Source: Gemmatimonadaceae bacterium | GTDB taxonomy: Bacteria > Gemmatimonadota > Gemmatimonadetes > Gemmatimonadales > Gemmatimonadaceae | NCBI GenBank assembly: GCA_025931335.1 | Contig: JAICNG010000013.1 | Span: 1-55,457 of the forward strand | Reading direction: 5' to 3' | DNA length: 55,457 nt | The notes under the pieces: generated by a model | Databases searched by the model: none | Told to the model about the DNA's origin: nothing | The model's input: the letters and a program-made list of their open reading frames with translations, nothing else | Shown here: piece by piece, positions 1 to 9,481 of the stretch | How the letters are laid out: every line of letters starts with the position of its first letter | Position numbering within the stretch: position 1 is the first letter of the stretch | Position numbers and translations under genes: made by a program

Positions 1-1
1 C

Positions 2-121
2 TTCAGCGCGATCGAGGGCAAGGGCTTCAAGTCGCTCGCCGAGGGCGACGCCGTTGAGTTCGACATCGTCGAGGGGCAGAAGGGGCCCGCGGCGGAGAAG
101 GTGAGGAAGATTGGCGCCTGA
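2..121 (+). CDS. Cold-shock protein, C-terminal part
   Basis: This is the last 39 residues of a CspA-family single-stranded nucleic-acid-binding protein; the start lies off the left edge. The visible text runs from the FSAI strand through GFKSLAEGD and [11 protein letters not shown] to a TGA stop. It is nearly the same as the matching part of the complete 68-residue cold-shock protein at 43557-43763, differing mainly in the last few residues. These proteins bind RNA as small OB folds and act as RNA chaperones in the cytoplasm. A strong hairpin follows the stop. The family assignment is firm; the exact paralogue is not. Confidence 0.9.
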   Translation, partial: FSAIEGKGFKSLAEGDAVEFDIVEGQKGPAAEKVRKIGA

Positions 122-144
122 CGCGTCGCACCGCGCCGCCAGGG

Positions 145-170
145 ACGGGGCACCCAACCGGGTGCCCCGT
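145..170 (+). terminator. Rho-independent-like terminator
   Basis: A perfect 11-bp stem (ACGGGGCACCC and its complement) with an AACC loop lies 23 bases after the cold-shock stop codon. There is no long T run, but its position and strength fit a transcription terminator separating the cold-shock gene from the OmpA-like gene. Confidence 0.75.
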
Positions 171-286
171 CGTGCATCCGGGTCGACCTAACGGTGACTC
201 TTCCGGGGATTGCGGTGGTCCTCGTCATGCTCAATACTAGGATACCATCTCGAGTCGTGTAGCGGTTGTCGCAGCAGGAGGCTCCC

Positions 287-958
287 ATGTATCGCTCGTC
301 GCTGGTGCTCATGGTCTCCGTGGTCGCGCTCGCCGGATGCGCCACCACGGGACGGCAAGTCGAAACGGACTCCGGCGACCTGGCGATCGACATCGACCGA
401 GCCCGACAGGACACGGCCCGCGCCCGAGCGACGTACGACACGCTCAAGGACCAGCGCCGGGCCGTGGACGCGCGCACGATCGCGTTCGAGGACAGCCTGA
501 CGCGGGCCCGTGAGGCGGCGGCGGCCGCCGCCGCGGCGCGCGACTCGGCCCAGCAAGTGGCTGCCGCCAACGTGACCTCCCCTGAGCCGGGAGGGGGCGA
601 GCGCGCGCTCTCGGAGGCCGAGATCCGGATCATGTCCCAGCAGATCTACTTCGCGACCAATAGCGCGCACCTCACGAACGCGTCGCGCGCGCTGCTGCGC
701 GAGAAGGCCTCCATTCTCCAGCGAAACCCGGCGCTCACCCTCACCCTCACCGGTCACGCGGATGCGCGTGGGGCGGCCGACTACAACCAGCGGCTCAGCG
801 AGCGACGGGCGGCTGCCGTCCAGCGCTTCCTCCTGGAGCTCGGGATCGAATCCGAGCGGCTCACGAGCGAAGGCCGAGGGGAGGAAGCGCCCGCGGTGCC
901 GGGCTCGGGCGAGCGTGTGTGGCAGCGGAACCGGCGGGTGGAGTTCGTAATCGGCTAG
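287..958 (+). CDS. OmpA/Pal-family outer-membrane lipoprotein
   Basis: The protein has 223 residues. I chose the ATG at 287 because AGGAGG sits 5 bases upstream, rather than an in-frame TTG at 266. The N-terminus is a lipoprotein signal (MYRSSLVLMVSVVALAGC, lipobox LAGC). A charged, probably coiled-coil stretch follows (about residues 40-95), then a C-terminal OmpA/Pal peptidoglycan-binding domain (about 115-223) with GHADARG and the LSERRAAAVQ helix. The family tethers the outer membrane to peptidoglycan. The gene stands alone between two strong hairpins. It could be Pal itself, but no tol genes are nearby, so I leave the symbol empty. Confidence 0.9.
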   Translation: MYRSSLVLMVSVVALAGCATTGRQVETDSGDLAIDIDRARQDTARARATYDTLKDQRRAVDARTIAFEDSLTRAREAAAAAAAARDSAQQVAAANVTSPEPGGGERALSEAEIRIMSQQIYFATNSAHLTNASRALLREKASILQRNPALTLTLTGHADARGAADYNQRLSERRAAAVQRFLLELGIESERLTSEGRGEEAPAVPGSGERVWQRNRRVEFVIG

Positions 959-981
959 CTCCCGGTCGCAGCCAGGCCATG

Positions 982-1011
982 ACGGGCGTGATCGCATGCG
1001 ATCACGCCCGT
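982..1011. terminator. 30-bp perfect palindrome, likely bidirectional terminator
   Basis: The two halves (from ACGGGCGTGATCGC) are exactly self-complementary over 30 bases, 23 bases after the OmpA-like stop, and TTT follows at 1011-1013. It fits a terminator. The rest of the gap to 1253 shows no convincing gene or promoter. Confidence 0.7.
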
Positions 1012-1253
1012 TTGCCATCCGGCAACGGGATGAGCCGCTCCGCACGAATCCGCTGACGCTTTTCTGACGCACGTCCCTATCATGCGCGCGTCGCGTACAG
1101 AGTCTTCTCGGCGACGGAGGCCGTGGACTTCAAGGCGATGGCTCGCACGCATCGCACGATACGCGGCTCACGCGGCCTGGAATGATGGAGCCGGCCCGTG
1201 ACCCTGGCGGCGCTACGCCTGCCAACTCCATTGAACGAATACAGGAGGTTCAC

Positions 1254-1445
1254 ATGCAACCGATCATCTCGCTCGGTGTCGCCGAGCTGACGCAGGAAGA
1301 GCTGGTGGTGGTGGAGGGGGGGAGTGATGCGTGTTGGTGCAGCGGCCTCGTCCGCGCGCTCGGGTACGGCATTGGGTACGCGCTGGGCGAGATCGTTGAC
1401 GCCCTGGTGAGCCCGGAAGACAGCAACTCGTTCCTCGGCAAGTAG
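1254..1445 (+). CDS. Double-glycine leader peptide, predicted bacteriocin precursor 1
   Basis: The precursor has 63 residues. The ATG at 1254 is set by AGGAGG five bases upstream. Residues 1-23 form a classic double-glycine leader: LGVAELTQEEL followed by VVVEGG matches the L-x4-E-L-x2-[IV]-x-GG pattern recognised by C39 peptidases. The predicted 40-residue core starts SDACWCSG, has a Cys-Trp-Cys pair, and carries a small-residue helix (GYGIGYALG) with a GxxxG spacing typical of two-peptide class II bacteriocins. It lies just before a second such peptide and before CPBP, HlyD and C39-ABC genes. The export route is strongly supported. Antimicrobial activity is inference; a signalling peptide is the alternative. 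Confidence 0.82.
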   Translation: MQPIISLGVAELTQEELVVVEGGSDACWCSGLVRALGYGIGYALGEIVDALVSPEDSNSFLGK

Positions 1446-1502
1446 GGCGGCCGGGGACGGGGCAACTCACAGCAACACTTCACATTCGTGAGGAAGACTA
1501 CC

Positions 1503-1703
1503 ATGCTCGATAGACAAGGGCTCGCCCTGCACGGCGGGCAAATCACGGTGCTCGATGAGCAGACCCTCGCCTCCATCGCTGGAGGGGATGGATGGAAGGA
1601 GTGGCTTGCCAAGAAGGTCGGCGAGCTGCTGTTCGACTGCATTGCCGGCGGCCTCGACGACCTCATTACCGCGGCCGAGGAAGGGTACGAGGACGCACGC
1701 TGA
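1503..1703 (+). CDS. Double-glycine leader peptide, predicted bacteriocin precursor 2
   Basis: The precursor has 66 residues. I prefer the ATG at 1503, with GAGGAAG six bases upstream, over the in-frame GTG at 1488. The leader (residues 1-28) ends ITVLDEQTLASIAGG, a good double-glycine processing motif. The predicted 38-residue core begins DGWKEWLAKKVGELL and looks like an amphipathic helix with one Cys. A second Ala-Gly-Gly occurs inside the core (CIAGGLDD), but it lacks the preceding leader helix. The gene lies 57 bases after precursor 1, and the pair looks like the two subunits of a two-peptide bacteriocin. I recognise no named homologue. Confidence 0.8.
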   Translation: MLDRQGLALHGGQITVLDEQTLASIAGGDGWKEWLAKKVGELLFDCIAGGLDDLITAAEEGYEDAR

Positions 1704-1782
1704 GACGTGCCTGAGGGGGCCGGCGCGGTGCGTGCGCGCCGGACCCCAGCCGCTGCCACTTCATGACACACTGGACCGGTGA

Positions 1783-2655
1783 ATGACTCGACCGCTGCGG
1801 AGAAGGGGACGAGTTCGATCACTCCTGTCGGCGCTGCTATCGATTGCGTGGACCGTCGGGTGGATGATTCCCGTCGTGGTCGCCCTCAGACTGGACGCGA
1901 CTCATGCCACCGTGCTCCTGCTAGCCACTGCGGGAATCTTCATCGGTCTTTACGTGGTCCGCCCGCTGCGGTCGCGCCCTCGCATGGCCGCGCGGCTGCG
2001 GTTGCGCTCACCGCGCCGATACCTACCGTGGCTGACGGTCGCGGTGGCGATGAAGCTGCTGTTCGGGATTTCCGGTCTCGTGCTGCACGAGCAGCTCGCC
2101 GCGCAGGATCTCCTCCCCAAGATCCCGGATGACTCCGACTTCGTCTCGGCCGCGTTTCTGGCCGATCCATTTGGTCCGATCGCCTTGCTGCTGGCCGTCG
2201 CCGTCCTCGCCCCATTAATCGAGGAGTTCGCGTTCCGCGGCCGCATGCAGCACGTCCTCGAGCATTCATTGGGGGTTGGCCCGGCCATCGTGCTGAGCAC
2301 CGGCGCGTTCAGCGTGCTGCACGGCAGAATCGATGCGGTGCACCACGTCGTCTTTGGCTTGTTCGCGGGATGGGTGGTCTGGCGCACGGGGTCCATCTGG
2401 ACCGCCGTGTTCATGCACGCCGTGAACAACGGCGGCGCGCTGCTCGCGTCGTACATCCCTGGCGACGTTCCAATCTCACCCAGTCAAGCCGCGTCGAGGC
2501 TCTGGCCGTATGCCATCCTCGTCGGCGTGCTGGCCGCGGGCGGCCTGATCGTGGCCGGCAAGCGCATTCACCGGCTGGCGGCTGTGGCACGGCCAGGCGG
2601 GGTGACCGTGTCGTGGAAGCGATCTTCACGCACGGCCGTCTCGCCGGCGTCGTGA
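1783..2655 (+). CDS. CPBP-family intramembrane metalloprotease
   Basis: The protein has 290 residues, an Arg-rich start and several hydrophobic segments. The three CPBP (Abi/Rce1-like, PF02517) motifs are visible in order: EEFAFRGR at 147-154 (the EExxxR box), His180 in FSVLHG, and HAVNN at 212-216 (HxxxN). These supply the metal ligands and catalytic glutamate of this integral-membrane protease family. In lactic acid bacteria, CPBP proteins encoded beside class II bacteriocins confer self-immunity. Here the gene sits between two double-glycine precursors and their exporter, so immunity or a maturation role is the natural inference. Its stop is 7 bases before the HlyD start. Confidence 0.88.
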   Translation: MTRPLRRRGRVRSLLSALLSIAWTVGWMIPVVVALRLDATHATVLLLATAGIFIGLYVVRPLRSRPRMAARLRLRSPRRYLPWLTVAVAMKLLFGISGLVLHEQLAAQDLLPKIPDDSDFVSAAFLADPFGPIALLLAVAVLAPLIEEFAFRGRMQHVLEHSLGVGPAIVLSTGAFSVLHGRIDAVHHVVFGLFAGWVVWRTGSIWTAVFMHAVNNGGALLASYIPGDVPISPSQAASRLWPYAILVGVLAAGGLIVAGKRIHRLAAVARPGGVTVSWKRSSRTAVSPAS

Positions 2656-2662
2656 GGCGGCG

Positions 2663-3844
2663 GTGCCCGAATCGCTCGTCTCCCCTCCGCTCGTCGAGGA
2701 CTGCGTCGAAGTGCATCTCGCGCAGCACGCCCCGACCGGCCACGCGCTGTATCTGACGATCCTGGCGCTGACATTCGGCGGCGCCGCAGCGATGCCGATG
2801 GTTCAGGTGCCGGTCACGGTGCAGGCCAATGGTGTGATCCGCCCTGTCATCGAGCGACAGGAGGCTCGTGCGGCGGAAAGCGGCATCGTTCAAGCCGTGT
2901 ACGCGCGCGAGGGCGATCGGGTTCACGCCGGCGACACCCTCCTGGTCCTCGACGATCGCGCCGTCACAACTCGTCTCGCTGCCTCCGACTCAATCGCACG
3001 GGCACGTGAGAACGAGCTCGCCGATCTGGCGACGCTGCTCGACAGCGGCGACTCGCTCGGTCCCGGGCGTGGCCTTCGCACGGCGTACCGCCGGCAGCAA
3101 TGGCGTGAGCACGCCGCGATCGTCGCGGAGCTGACGGCCCGCGCGGAGGCAGAGCAGCGGGAACTGGCACGTCTGCAGGCGCTGTTCGCGCGCGGCTTCG
3201 TCACCGCTGAACAGGTCGATCGACAGGAATCGACTCGACGCACCGCGGGCGCGGCGCTACGCGAGCACCGCGAGCGCAATCGCTCAGCCTGGTCCGACGC
3301 GCACGCGCGAATGGCAGACGAGCTTCGGCGTCTCACCGTCGAGCGTGCGGAGCTTACGGACGCACTCGCTCGCCATGTCGTCATCGCGCCCGTGGAGGGG
3401 ACGGTCGAGATGGCCGCGTCCCTGTCCCGGGGCAGCGTTCTGCAACGCGGGGAGCGCGTCGCGACGCTCTCTCCCAACACCGAGCTGATTGGCGAAGCGC
3501 TGCTATCGGCGCGCGACATCGCACTGGTGGGACGCGGAACGCCGGTGCGTCTCATGATCGATGCGTTGAACCACCGGGAGTGGGGCACGATGGACGCGAT
3601 CGTGGTCGAGGTCGCGGATGATGCGTCCCTGAGCGGCGACCAACCGGTCTTTCGCGTCCGCTGTCAACTTGCGCGAACGGAGCTCCGCCTCCGAGGCGGG
3701 CAGCGCGCCCCACTTGGAAAGGGAATGACGTTCCGCGCGCGGTTCGTGATCGCGGAACGCACACTCCTGCAACTCCTCTTCGATCGCGCCGATGACTGGC
3801 TGAATCCCGCGCGTGCTCCACAGGTCGCAACGCCCGCGCTTTAG
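2663..3844 (+). CDS. HlyD-family membrane fusion protein (secretion adaptor)
   Basis: The protein has 393 residues from a GTG start 7 bases after the CPBP stop. It has a short cytoplasmic N-terminus, one membrane segment (about 28-50), a biotinyl-lipoyl half (GIVQAVYAREGDRVHAGD), a long Arg/Glu/Ala coiled-coil hairpin (about 110-235) and a returning lipoyl half with VIAPVEGTVE. It contains the usual beta-barrel region after that. HlyD adaptors bridge an inner-membrane ABC exporter to an outer-membrane channel. It is encoded 5 bases before the C39-ABC transporter, with which it presumably forms the exporter. No TolC-like gene is present in this window. Confidence 0.92.
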   Translation: MPESLVSPPLVEDCVEVHLAQHAPTGHALYLTILALTFGGAAAMPMVQVPVTVQANGVIRPVIERQEARAAESGIVQAVYAREGDRVHAGDTLLVLDDRAVTTRLAASDSIARARENELADLATLLDSGDSLGPGRGLRTAYRRQQWREHAAIVAELTARAEAEQRELARLQALFARGFVTAEQVDRQESTRRTAGAALREHRERNRSAWSDAHARMADELRRLTVERAELTDALARHVVIAPVEGTVEMAASLSRGSVLQRGERVATLSPNTELIGEALLSARDIALVGRGTPVRLMIDALNHREWGTMDAIVVEVADDASLSGDQPVFRVRCQLARTELRLRGGQRAPLGKGMTFRARFVIAERTLLQLLFDRADDWLNPARAPQVATPAL

Positions 3845-3849
3845 GCCCG

Positions 3850-6015
3850 ATGGTGCTCCGCTCCATCCCGCGAGTCCGTCAACGAGACGCGTCCGACTGT
3901 GGTGCAGCCTGCCTGGCGAGCATCGCTGCCTGGTACCGGTTGCGCTTGCCTATCGCGCGCGTGCGTCAGCTCGCACACACCGATATGCGCGGCACCACGG
4001 CGCTTGGGCTCGTCCAGGCAGCAGCGCGACTTGGCTTCCAGGCGAAGGGCGTCCGGGCGACCGCCAATGCCCTCGGTGCGCTTCCGTTGCCGGCGATCGC
4101 GCACGTCGTTCGCGGCTCGGGGCAGCACTGGGTCGTTCTCGCTCGCGTCGGCGCCAAACGAGTCGAGATCATGGACCCCGCATCGGGCGAGCGGCGGCGT
4201 TCGGCCCGGGCACTCTTCGAGCGCGAATGGTCCGGAGTGCTCGTGCTGCTCGCGCCGACGGGTGGCTTCGTCGGCGGAGATCGGCGGACGTCAGTCGTTC
4301 GCCGGTTCGCATCTCTGGTGACGCCGCACCGCGGCATCATCGCGATGGCGCTCGTCGGCGCCATTGTGCACACCCTGCTCAGCCTCACGACCACCGTCTA
4401 CGTTCAGCAGCTGGTCGATCACGTCCTGGTCGACGGGAATCGCAACTTGCTCAATCTGATGAGCGTCACGTTGATCGTGCTCATCCTCGCGCAGGCGATC
4501 GTTGGAGGAATGAAAGGCCTCCTCGTCCTGCACACCGGTCAGCGGATCGACGTCTCGCTCATCCTGGGCTACTACCGCCATTTGCTCGGGCTCCCCCAGC
4601 GCTTCTTCGACACGATGCGCGTCGGGGAGATCGCGTCTCGCATGGGCGATGCAGTGAAGATTCGAGCCCTCATCAACGATCTCGCGCTGGAGCTGGTGGT
4701 CAGTACGCTCGTCATCGCGCTCTCGCTCGCGCTGCTGTGTGTCTACAGCGCGAGGCTCGGTGCCCTCGTGGCGGGCGTCATTCCCCTCTACGCCGCCATC
4801 TGGGCGGTGGCGAATGCGCGAAACCGGCGAGCGTCGCGGGATCTCATGGAGCGAGGTGCGGAGCTCCAGTCGCAGCTCGTCGAGTCGATCTCCATCATTG
4901 GAACCATCAAGCGCTTCGGCCTCGAGTCTGATATGGAGCTGCGCACCGAGGTGCGGTTCGTTCGGCTGCTTCGCGCGGTGTTCCGGTCAGCGCGAACGTC
5001 GCTCTTGACGGCCACGGCAACCGCGATGGTGTCGCGACTCGCCGTCGTCACCCTGCTGTGGATGGGATCCGTGCTGGTGATGGAGCGACGACTCACCCCC
5101 GGCGAGCTCATGTCGTCGTACGCGCTGCTCGGGTACCTCACCACCCCAGTTCTGACGCTGGTCGGTGCGAACCGAACGATCCAGGACGCGCTCATCGCCG
5201 CGGACCGCCTGTTCGAGATCATGGACCTGGAACGGGATCGCGTGGTTACGCCTGCGACGATCGCCACCTCGCGCGGCGGCGACGTCGAGCTCGAGCATGT
5301 CACGTTTCGATATGGCTCGCGCTCTCCCGCATTGCGTGACGTGACGCTGCGATTCCAGGGCGGCGCAGTAACGGCGGTCGTCGGTGAAAGCGGCTCCGGG
5401 AAAAGCACGATCGCTGCGCTCGTGCAGCGCGTCTACGCCGCAGATGAAGGTCGCGTGCGCATCGGTGGCATCGACGTGCGTCATCTGAGCGCTGACTCCA
5501 TGCGGGGCCTCGTCTGCGTAGTCCCACAGCGGATCGACCTGCTGGCGGGGTCCGTACTGGAGAACATTGCCTTGGGAGCTCCGGAGCCCGACCTCCAGCG
5601 CGCCCTCGACGCGGCGCAGGCGGCGGGAATCGCCGAGACGATCGAGCGACTTCCCGGCGGATTCGATGCCCAGCTCGGCGAGAACGGGAGCACTCTGTCC
5701 GGTGGCGAGCGGCAACGGCTGGCAATCGCGCGCGCTCTCTATCACGATTCTGAAATCCTCATCCTCGATGAGGCAACGTCATCGCTCGATGGACCGTCGG
5801 TCGCCCGCGTGCGTCGAATGATGGAAAAGCGACGCGCGCGAGGCCGGACCGTGATCGTCATCGCGCACGATCTGGATCTGGTGGCGGAGGCGGACCACGT
5901 CATCGTGCTGCGTGATGGAACGGTGGTCGAGCAGGGAGCGCCCACCGACCTCGTCGGTCGGCGGGGCGCTTATCAAATGCTGCTGGAGAGCCGGTCCGCG
6001 CCGCGCGTCGCGTAG
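3850..6015 (+). CDS. Peptidase-containing ABC transporter (C39 bacteriocin exporter)
   Basis: The protein has 721 residues with the full PCAT layout. The N-terminal C39 cysteine peptidase has Cys17 (DCGAAC), His93 (QHWVVL) and Asp109 (IMDP), a complete catalytic triad. An ABC membrane domain of about six helices follows (roughly 155-440). The nucleotide-binding domain has Walker A GESGSGKST at 512-520, signature LSGGERQR at 616-623, Walker B ILILDE and H-loop IAHD. Such transporters cut double-glycine leaders and export the core peptide with ATP. The two precursors upstream are the obvious substrates. It ends 7 bases from the convergent argH. Intact motifs suggest an active enzyme. Confidence 0.95.
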   Translation: MVLRSIPRVRQRDASDCGAACLASIAAWYRLRLPIARVRQLAHTDMRGTTALGLVQAAARLGFQAKGVRATANALGALPLPAIAHVVRGSGQHWVVLARVGAKRVEIMDPASGERRRSARALFEREWSGVLVLLAPTGGFVGGDRRTSVVRRFASLVTPHRGIIAMALVGAIVHTLLSLTTTVYVQQLVDHVLVDGNRNLLNLMSVTLIVLILAQAIVGGMKGLLVLHTGQRIDVSLILGYYRHLLGLPQRFFDTMRVGEIASRMGDAVKIRALINDLALELVVSTLVIALSLALLCVYSARLGALVAGVIPLYAAIWAVANARNRRASRDLMERGAELQSQLVESISIIGTIKRFGLESDMELRTEVRFVRLLRAVFRSARTSLLTATATAMVSRLAVVTLLWMGSVLVMERRLTPGELMSSYALLGYLTTPVLTLVGANRTIQDALIAADRLFEIMDLERDRVVTPATIATSRGGDVELEHVTFRYGSRSPALRDVTLRFQGGAVTAVVGESGSGKSTIAALVQRVYAADEGRVRIGGIDVRHLSADSMRGLVCVVPQRIDLLAGSVLENIALGAPEPDLQRALDAAQAAGIAETIERLPGGFDAQLGENGSTLSGGERQRLAIARALYHDSEILILDEATSSLDGPSVARVRRMMEKRRARGRTVIVIAHDLDLVAEADHVIVLRDGTVVEQGAPTDLVGRRGAYQMLLESRSAPRVA

Positions 6016-6022
6016 CGAGGCG

Positions 6023-7510
6023 CTACGGCGTCACCAGACGCAGCTCGTTGCCCCGCGCGTTCTCCCATTTCTCGGCGAGCGAGGCCCGCGCCGCATCGAT
6101 CTGCGCGCGCACGGCGCCTGGGCCGGTGCCGCCCTCCACCTCGCGCCGCTCCACCGACCTGAGCGCCGACAGCGACTCGAAGACATCGCGATCGAACGCC
6201 GAATGGGCGGACGCGAACGATTCGAACGGGAGTGTCGTGAGCTCGCCACGCTTCTCCTCTGCCTCGCGTACGAGCGCTCCAACGGCCGCATGAGCTTCGC
6301 GGAACGACGCTCCCTTCTCGACGAGATAGTCGGCCAGGTCGGTGGCCATCATCGAGCTCGCCAGTGCGGCCTTCATCCGGTCCGCGCGGAACGACAGCTC
6401 CGCAAGCGTTCCCGTGACGGCGGGAAGCACGAGGAGCATAGTGTCGACCGCGTCGAACAGGACGCGCTTGTCGTCCTGGAGGTCCTTGTTGTATCCGGTC
6501 GGGAGTCCCTTGATGGTCCCGAGGAGGGCGACGAGATCCCCAAGCAGCCGCGCCCCCGATCCGCGCGCGATCTCCAGCGCATCCGGGTTTCGCTTCTGCG
6601 GCATCATGCTCGAGCCGGTCGTGAACGTGTCGCCGAATCGAACGAATCCGAATTCACTCGATCCGAAGAGAATGAGATCCTCCGCCAGGCGCGACAGGTG
6701 TGTGGCGAGCATCGTCGTGCCGAACAACAGCTCGGCCACGAAGTCCCGGTCGCTGACCGCATCGATGCTGTTTCGGGAGAGTGCCGCAAACCCGAGGCTT
6801 CCCTGGAGCAGCACGCGGGACACGGGAAAGGCGCTCCCGGCGATCGCGCCTGAGCCTAACGGCAGGACGCCCGCCGCGCGGGAGGCGCCTTCGAGGCGGG
6901 CCCGGTCCCGGTCGAGCGGCCAGAAGTGCGACAACATCCAGTGCGCGGCGAGCACCGGCTGCGCTCGCTGGAGGTGCGTGTACGACGGCATCAGCGTCGC
7001 CCCGAGCTCGACCGCCCGGTCCAGCATCGTGCGCTGAAGCGCCCGAACCGCCGAGTCCAGCGTGATGCACGCGTCCATCGCCCACATGCGTGTGGCGGTG
7101 GCGACCTGGTCGTTGCGCGAGCGGCCGGTATGCAGCTTCGAGGCGACATCGCCGATCTCCTCATGCAGGAGCCGGTCGATGAGCGTGTGAACGTCCTCGT
7201 CGGACGCCAGCGGCGTTTCGCCGGCCGTCAGCCGGTCGGCGACCCCGTCGAGTCCGCGCTCGATCGCGGCGCTCTCCTCCAGCGTGAGCACTCCGGCGTG
7301 CCAAAGCGCCACGGCCCAGGCCTTCGAGAGCCTCACATCGAAGGGCCAGAGGCGAAGGTCGGTCCCGATCGAGCGGTTCAGCGCGTCGAGCTCGGGCGCC
7401 GGACCACTCGCGAACCGGCCGCCCCACAACCGGTGCGCGCCGCGCGTGCCGCGCGGCGGGACGGGATCGTCCGTGCCCGCCTCGGGTTCCACCACGAGGT
7501 TCGGAATCAT
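6023..7510 (-). CDS. argH: Argininosuccinate lyase
   Basis: The enzyme has 495 residues and cleaves argininosuccinate to arginine and fumarate, the last step of arginine synthesis. The start is the ATG at 7510, seven bases beyond the argG stop, with a GAGG ribosome-binding sequence overlapping that stop. Fumarase/aspartase-superfamily features are clear: LWGGRF at the start, the HTGRSRNDQ region, and the GSSMMPQKRNPD signature loop. An N-terminal extension of about 25 residues precedes LWGGRF. It is the last gene of an argR-argG-argH run and is likely co-transcribed with argG. The codon for Leu in LPLGSG is TTA and forms a CGTTAGG heptamer. Confidence 0.97.
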   Translation of the reverse strand: MIPNLVVEPEAGTDDPVPPRGTRGAHRLWGGRFASGPAPELDALNRSIGTDLRLWPFDVRLSKAWAVALWHAGVLTLEESAAIERGLDGVADRLTAGETPLASDEDVHTLIDRLLHEEIGDVASKLHTGRSRNDQVATATRMWAMDACITLDSAVRALQRTMLDRAVELGATLMPSYTHLQRAQPVLAAHWMLSHFWPLDRDRARLEGASRAAGVLPLGSGAIAGSAFPVSRVLLQGSLGFAALSRNSIDAVSDRDFVAELLFGTTMLATHLSRLAEDLILFGSSEFGFVRFGDTFTTGSSMMPQKRNPDALEIARGSGARLLGDLVALLGTIKGLPTGYNKDLQDDKRVLFDAVDTMLLVLPAVTGTLAELSFRADRMKAALASSMMATDLADYLVEKGASFREAHAAVGALVREAEEKRGELTTLPFESFASAHSAFDRDVFESLSALRSVERREVEGGTGPGAVRAQIDAARASLAEKWENARGNELRLVTP

Positions 7511-7517
7511 CTCGGCC

Positions 7518-8780
<1,263 letters not shown>

Positions 8781-8799
8781 GGGCATCCCCAAATCTGAG

Positions 8800-8822
8800 T
8801 GAATATGCAGTGCGGATGCATA
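8800..8822 (-). promoter_or_regulatory. Candidate ARG box upstream of argG
   Basis: The stretch holds TGAATATGCA (8800-8809) and, overlapping it, a perfect inverted repeat TATGCA-N7-TGCATA (8804-8822), 20-42 bases before the argG start. ArgR half-sites in other bacteria resemble TGAAT and ATTCA, and similar TGCAT/ATTCA words occur before argC. The half-site spacing is not canonical, so this is a candidate only. Confidence 0.5.
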
Positions 8823-8904
8823 ATCTCTCGTTTGGGGTGGAAAGTCAAGGATCAAGCGACCCTGATTCTGGCGAGCGGCGGCGGCCGGGCCGCCCCGCTC
8901 CGCC

Positions 8905-9366
8905 CTACCGCCCGGCCAGAGCCCGAATGCGTCGCACCAGGCGCTCGCGGGCCGCGGTGGACCGGCAGATCAGGAGGATGGTGTCGTCGCCGGCGAGGGT
9001 CCCGAGGATGTCAGGCCAGGCCTCGGCATCGATGGCGCGGGCAATCGGCTGCGCCCCGCCGGGGACGGTGCGTATCACGACCATTTCACCCACCCCGTCG
9101 ACCGTGCTGAAGAGCGGCGGAAGCACGGCCTCGAGGACCGGGTTTCCCTCGGCGGTAGCGGCCCCGCCGGCCGCAAGCGTGTAGCGCGGTCCCTCTGGCG
9201 TCGAGACGCGCGCGACGCCCAACTCCCGCAGGTCGCGAGACAACGTCGCCTGCGTTACGTCCCATCCGCGCTGCCTCAGCAGCTTTCGGAGCTCCTCCTG
9301 GCTTCCGACCTCACGTGCATCGATGAGCTCGCGGATCGTGGCTTGCCGCACGCGCTTGTTTGCCAT
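8905..9366 (-). CDS. argR: Arginine repressor
   Basis: The protein has 153 residues, the usual ArgR length. The start is the ATG at 9366 ([15 protein letters not shown]). The N-terminal winged helix contains [14 protein letters not shown] and the recognition segment [14 protein letters not shown]. The C-terminal hexamerisation and arginine-binding domain ends with the typical [22 protein letters not shown] block. It binds arginine and represses (and in some species activates) arginine genes. It lies between the two halves of the regulon: argG and argH downstream on the same strand, and argC-argB-argD divergent. A GC-rich hairpin near 8880-8894 may end its transcript. Confidence 0.95.
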   Translation of the reverse strand: MANKRVRQATIRELIDAREVGSQEELRKLLRQRGWDVTQATLSRDLRELGVARVSTPEGPRYTLAAGGAATAEGNPVLEAVLPPLFSTVDGVGEMVVIRTVPGGAQPIARAIDAEAWPDILGTLAGDDTILLICRSTAARERLVRRIRALAGR

Positions 9367-9446
9367 GCCGGTAAAGTGGTGGCTCCGAGGCCACCGGTCG
9401 AGGGTCGCCGGAAACTCGCTCCCGGCTCGGCCGATGCGGCAAGCCC

Positions 9447-9475
9447 TTGACCGCACAGCATTGCATGTATATTCA
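9447..9475 (+). promoter_or_regulatory. argC promoter with overlapping ARG box
   Basis: TTGACC at 9447-9452 and TATATT at 9468-9473 form a -35/-10 pair with a short 15-base spacer. TGCATGTATATTCA at 9462-9475 matches the ARG-box core TGAAT-N4-ATTCA with one change and overlaps the -10, where ArgR binding would block transcription. A further TGCAT lies at 9483-9487. Transcription would begin close to the argC GTG at 9482, so the message may be leaderless. Confidence 0.6.
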
Positions 9476-9481
9476 TTCTCC

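Noticed and set aside
955..1152. Minus-strand open frame in the gap after the OmpA-like gene
   Set aside because: It runs through a 30-bp palindromic terminator and shows no signal, domain or ribosome-binding site.
9323..9481. Upstream extension of argC
   Set aside because: It would translate through the argC promoter and ARG box and places 53 non-homologous residues before the Rossmann motif.
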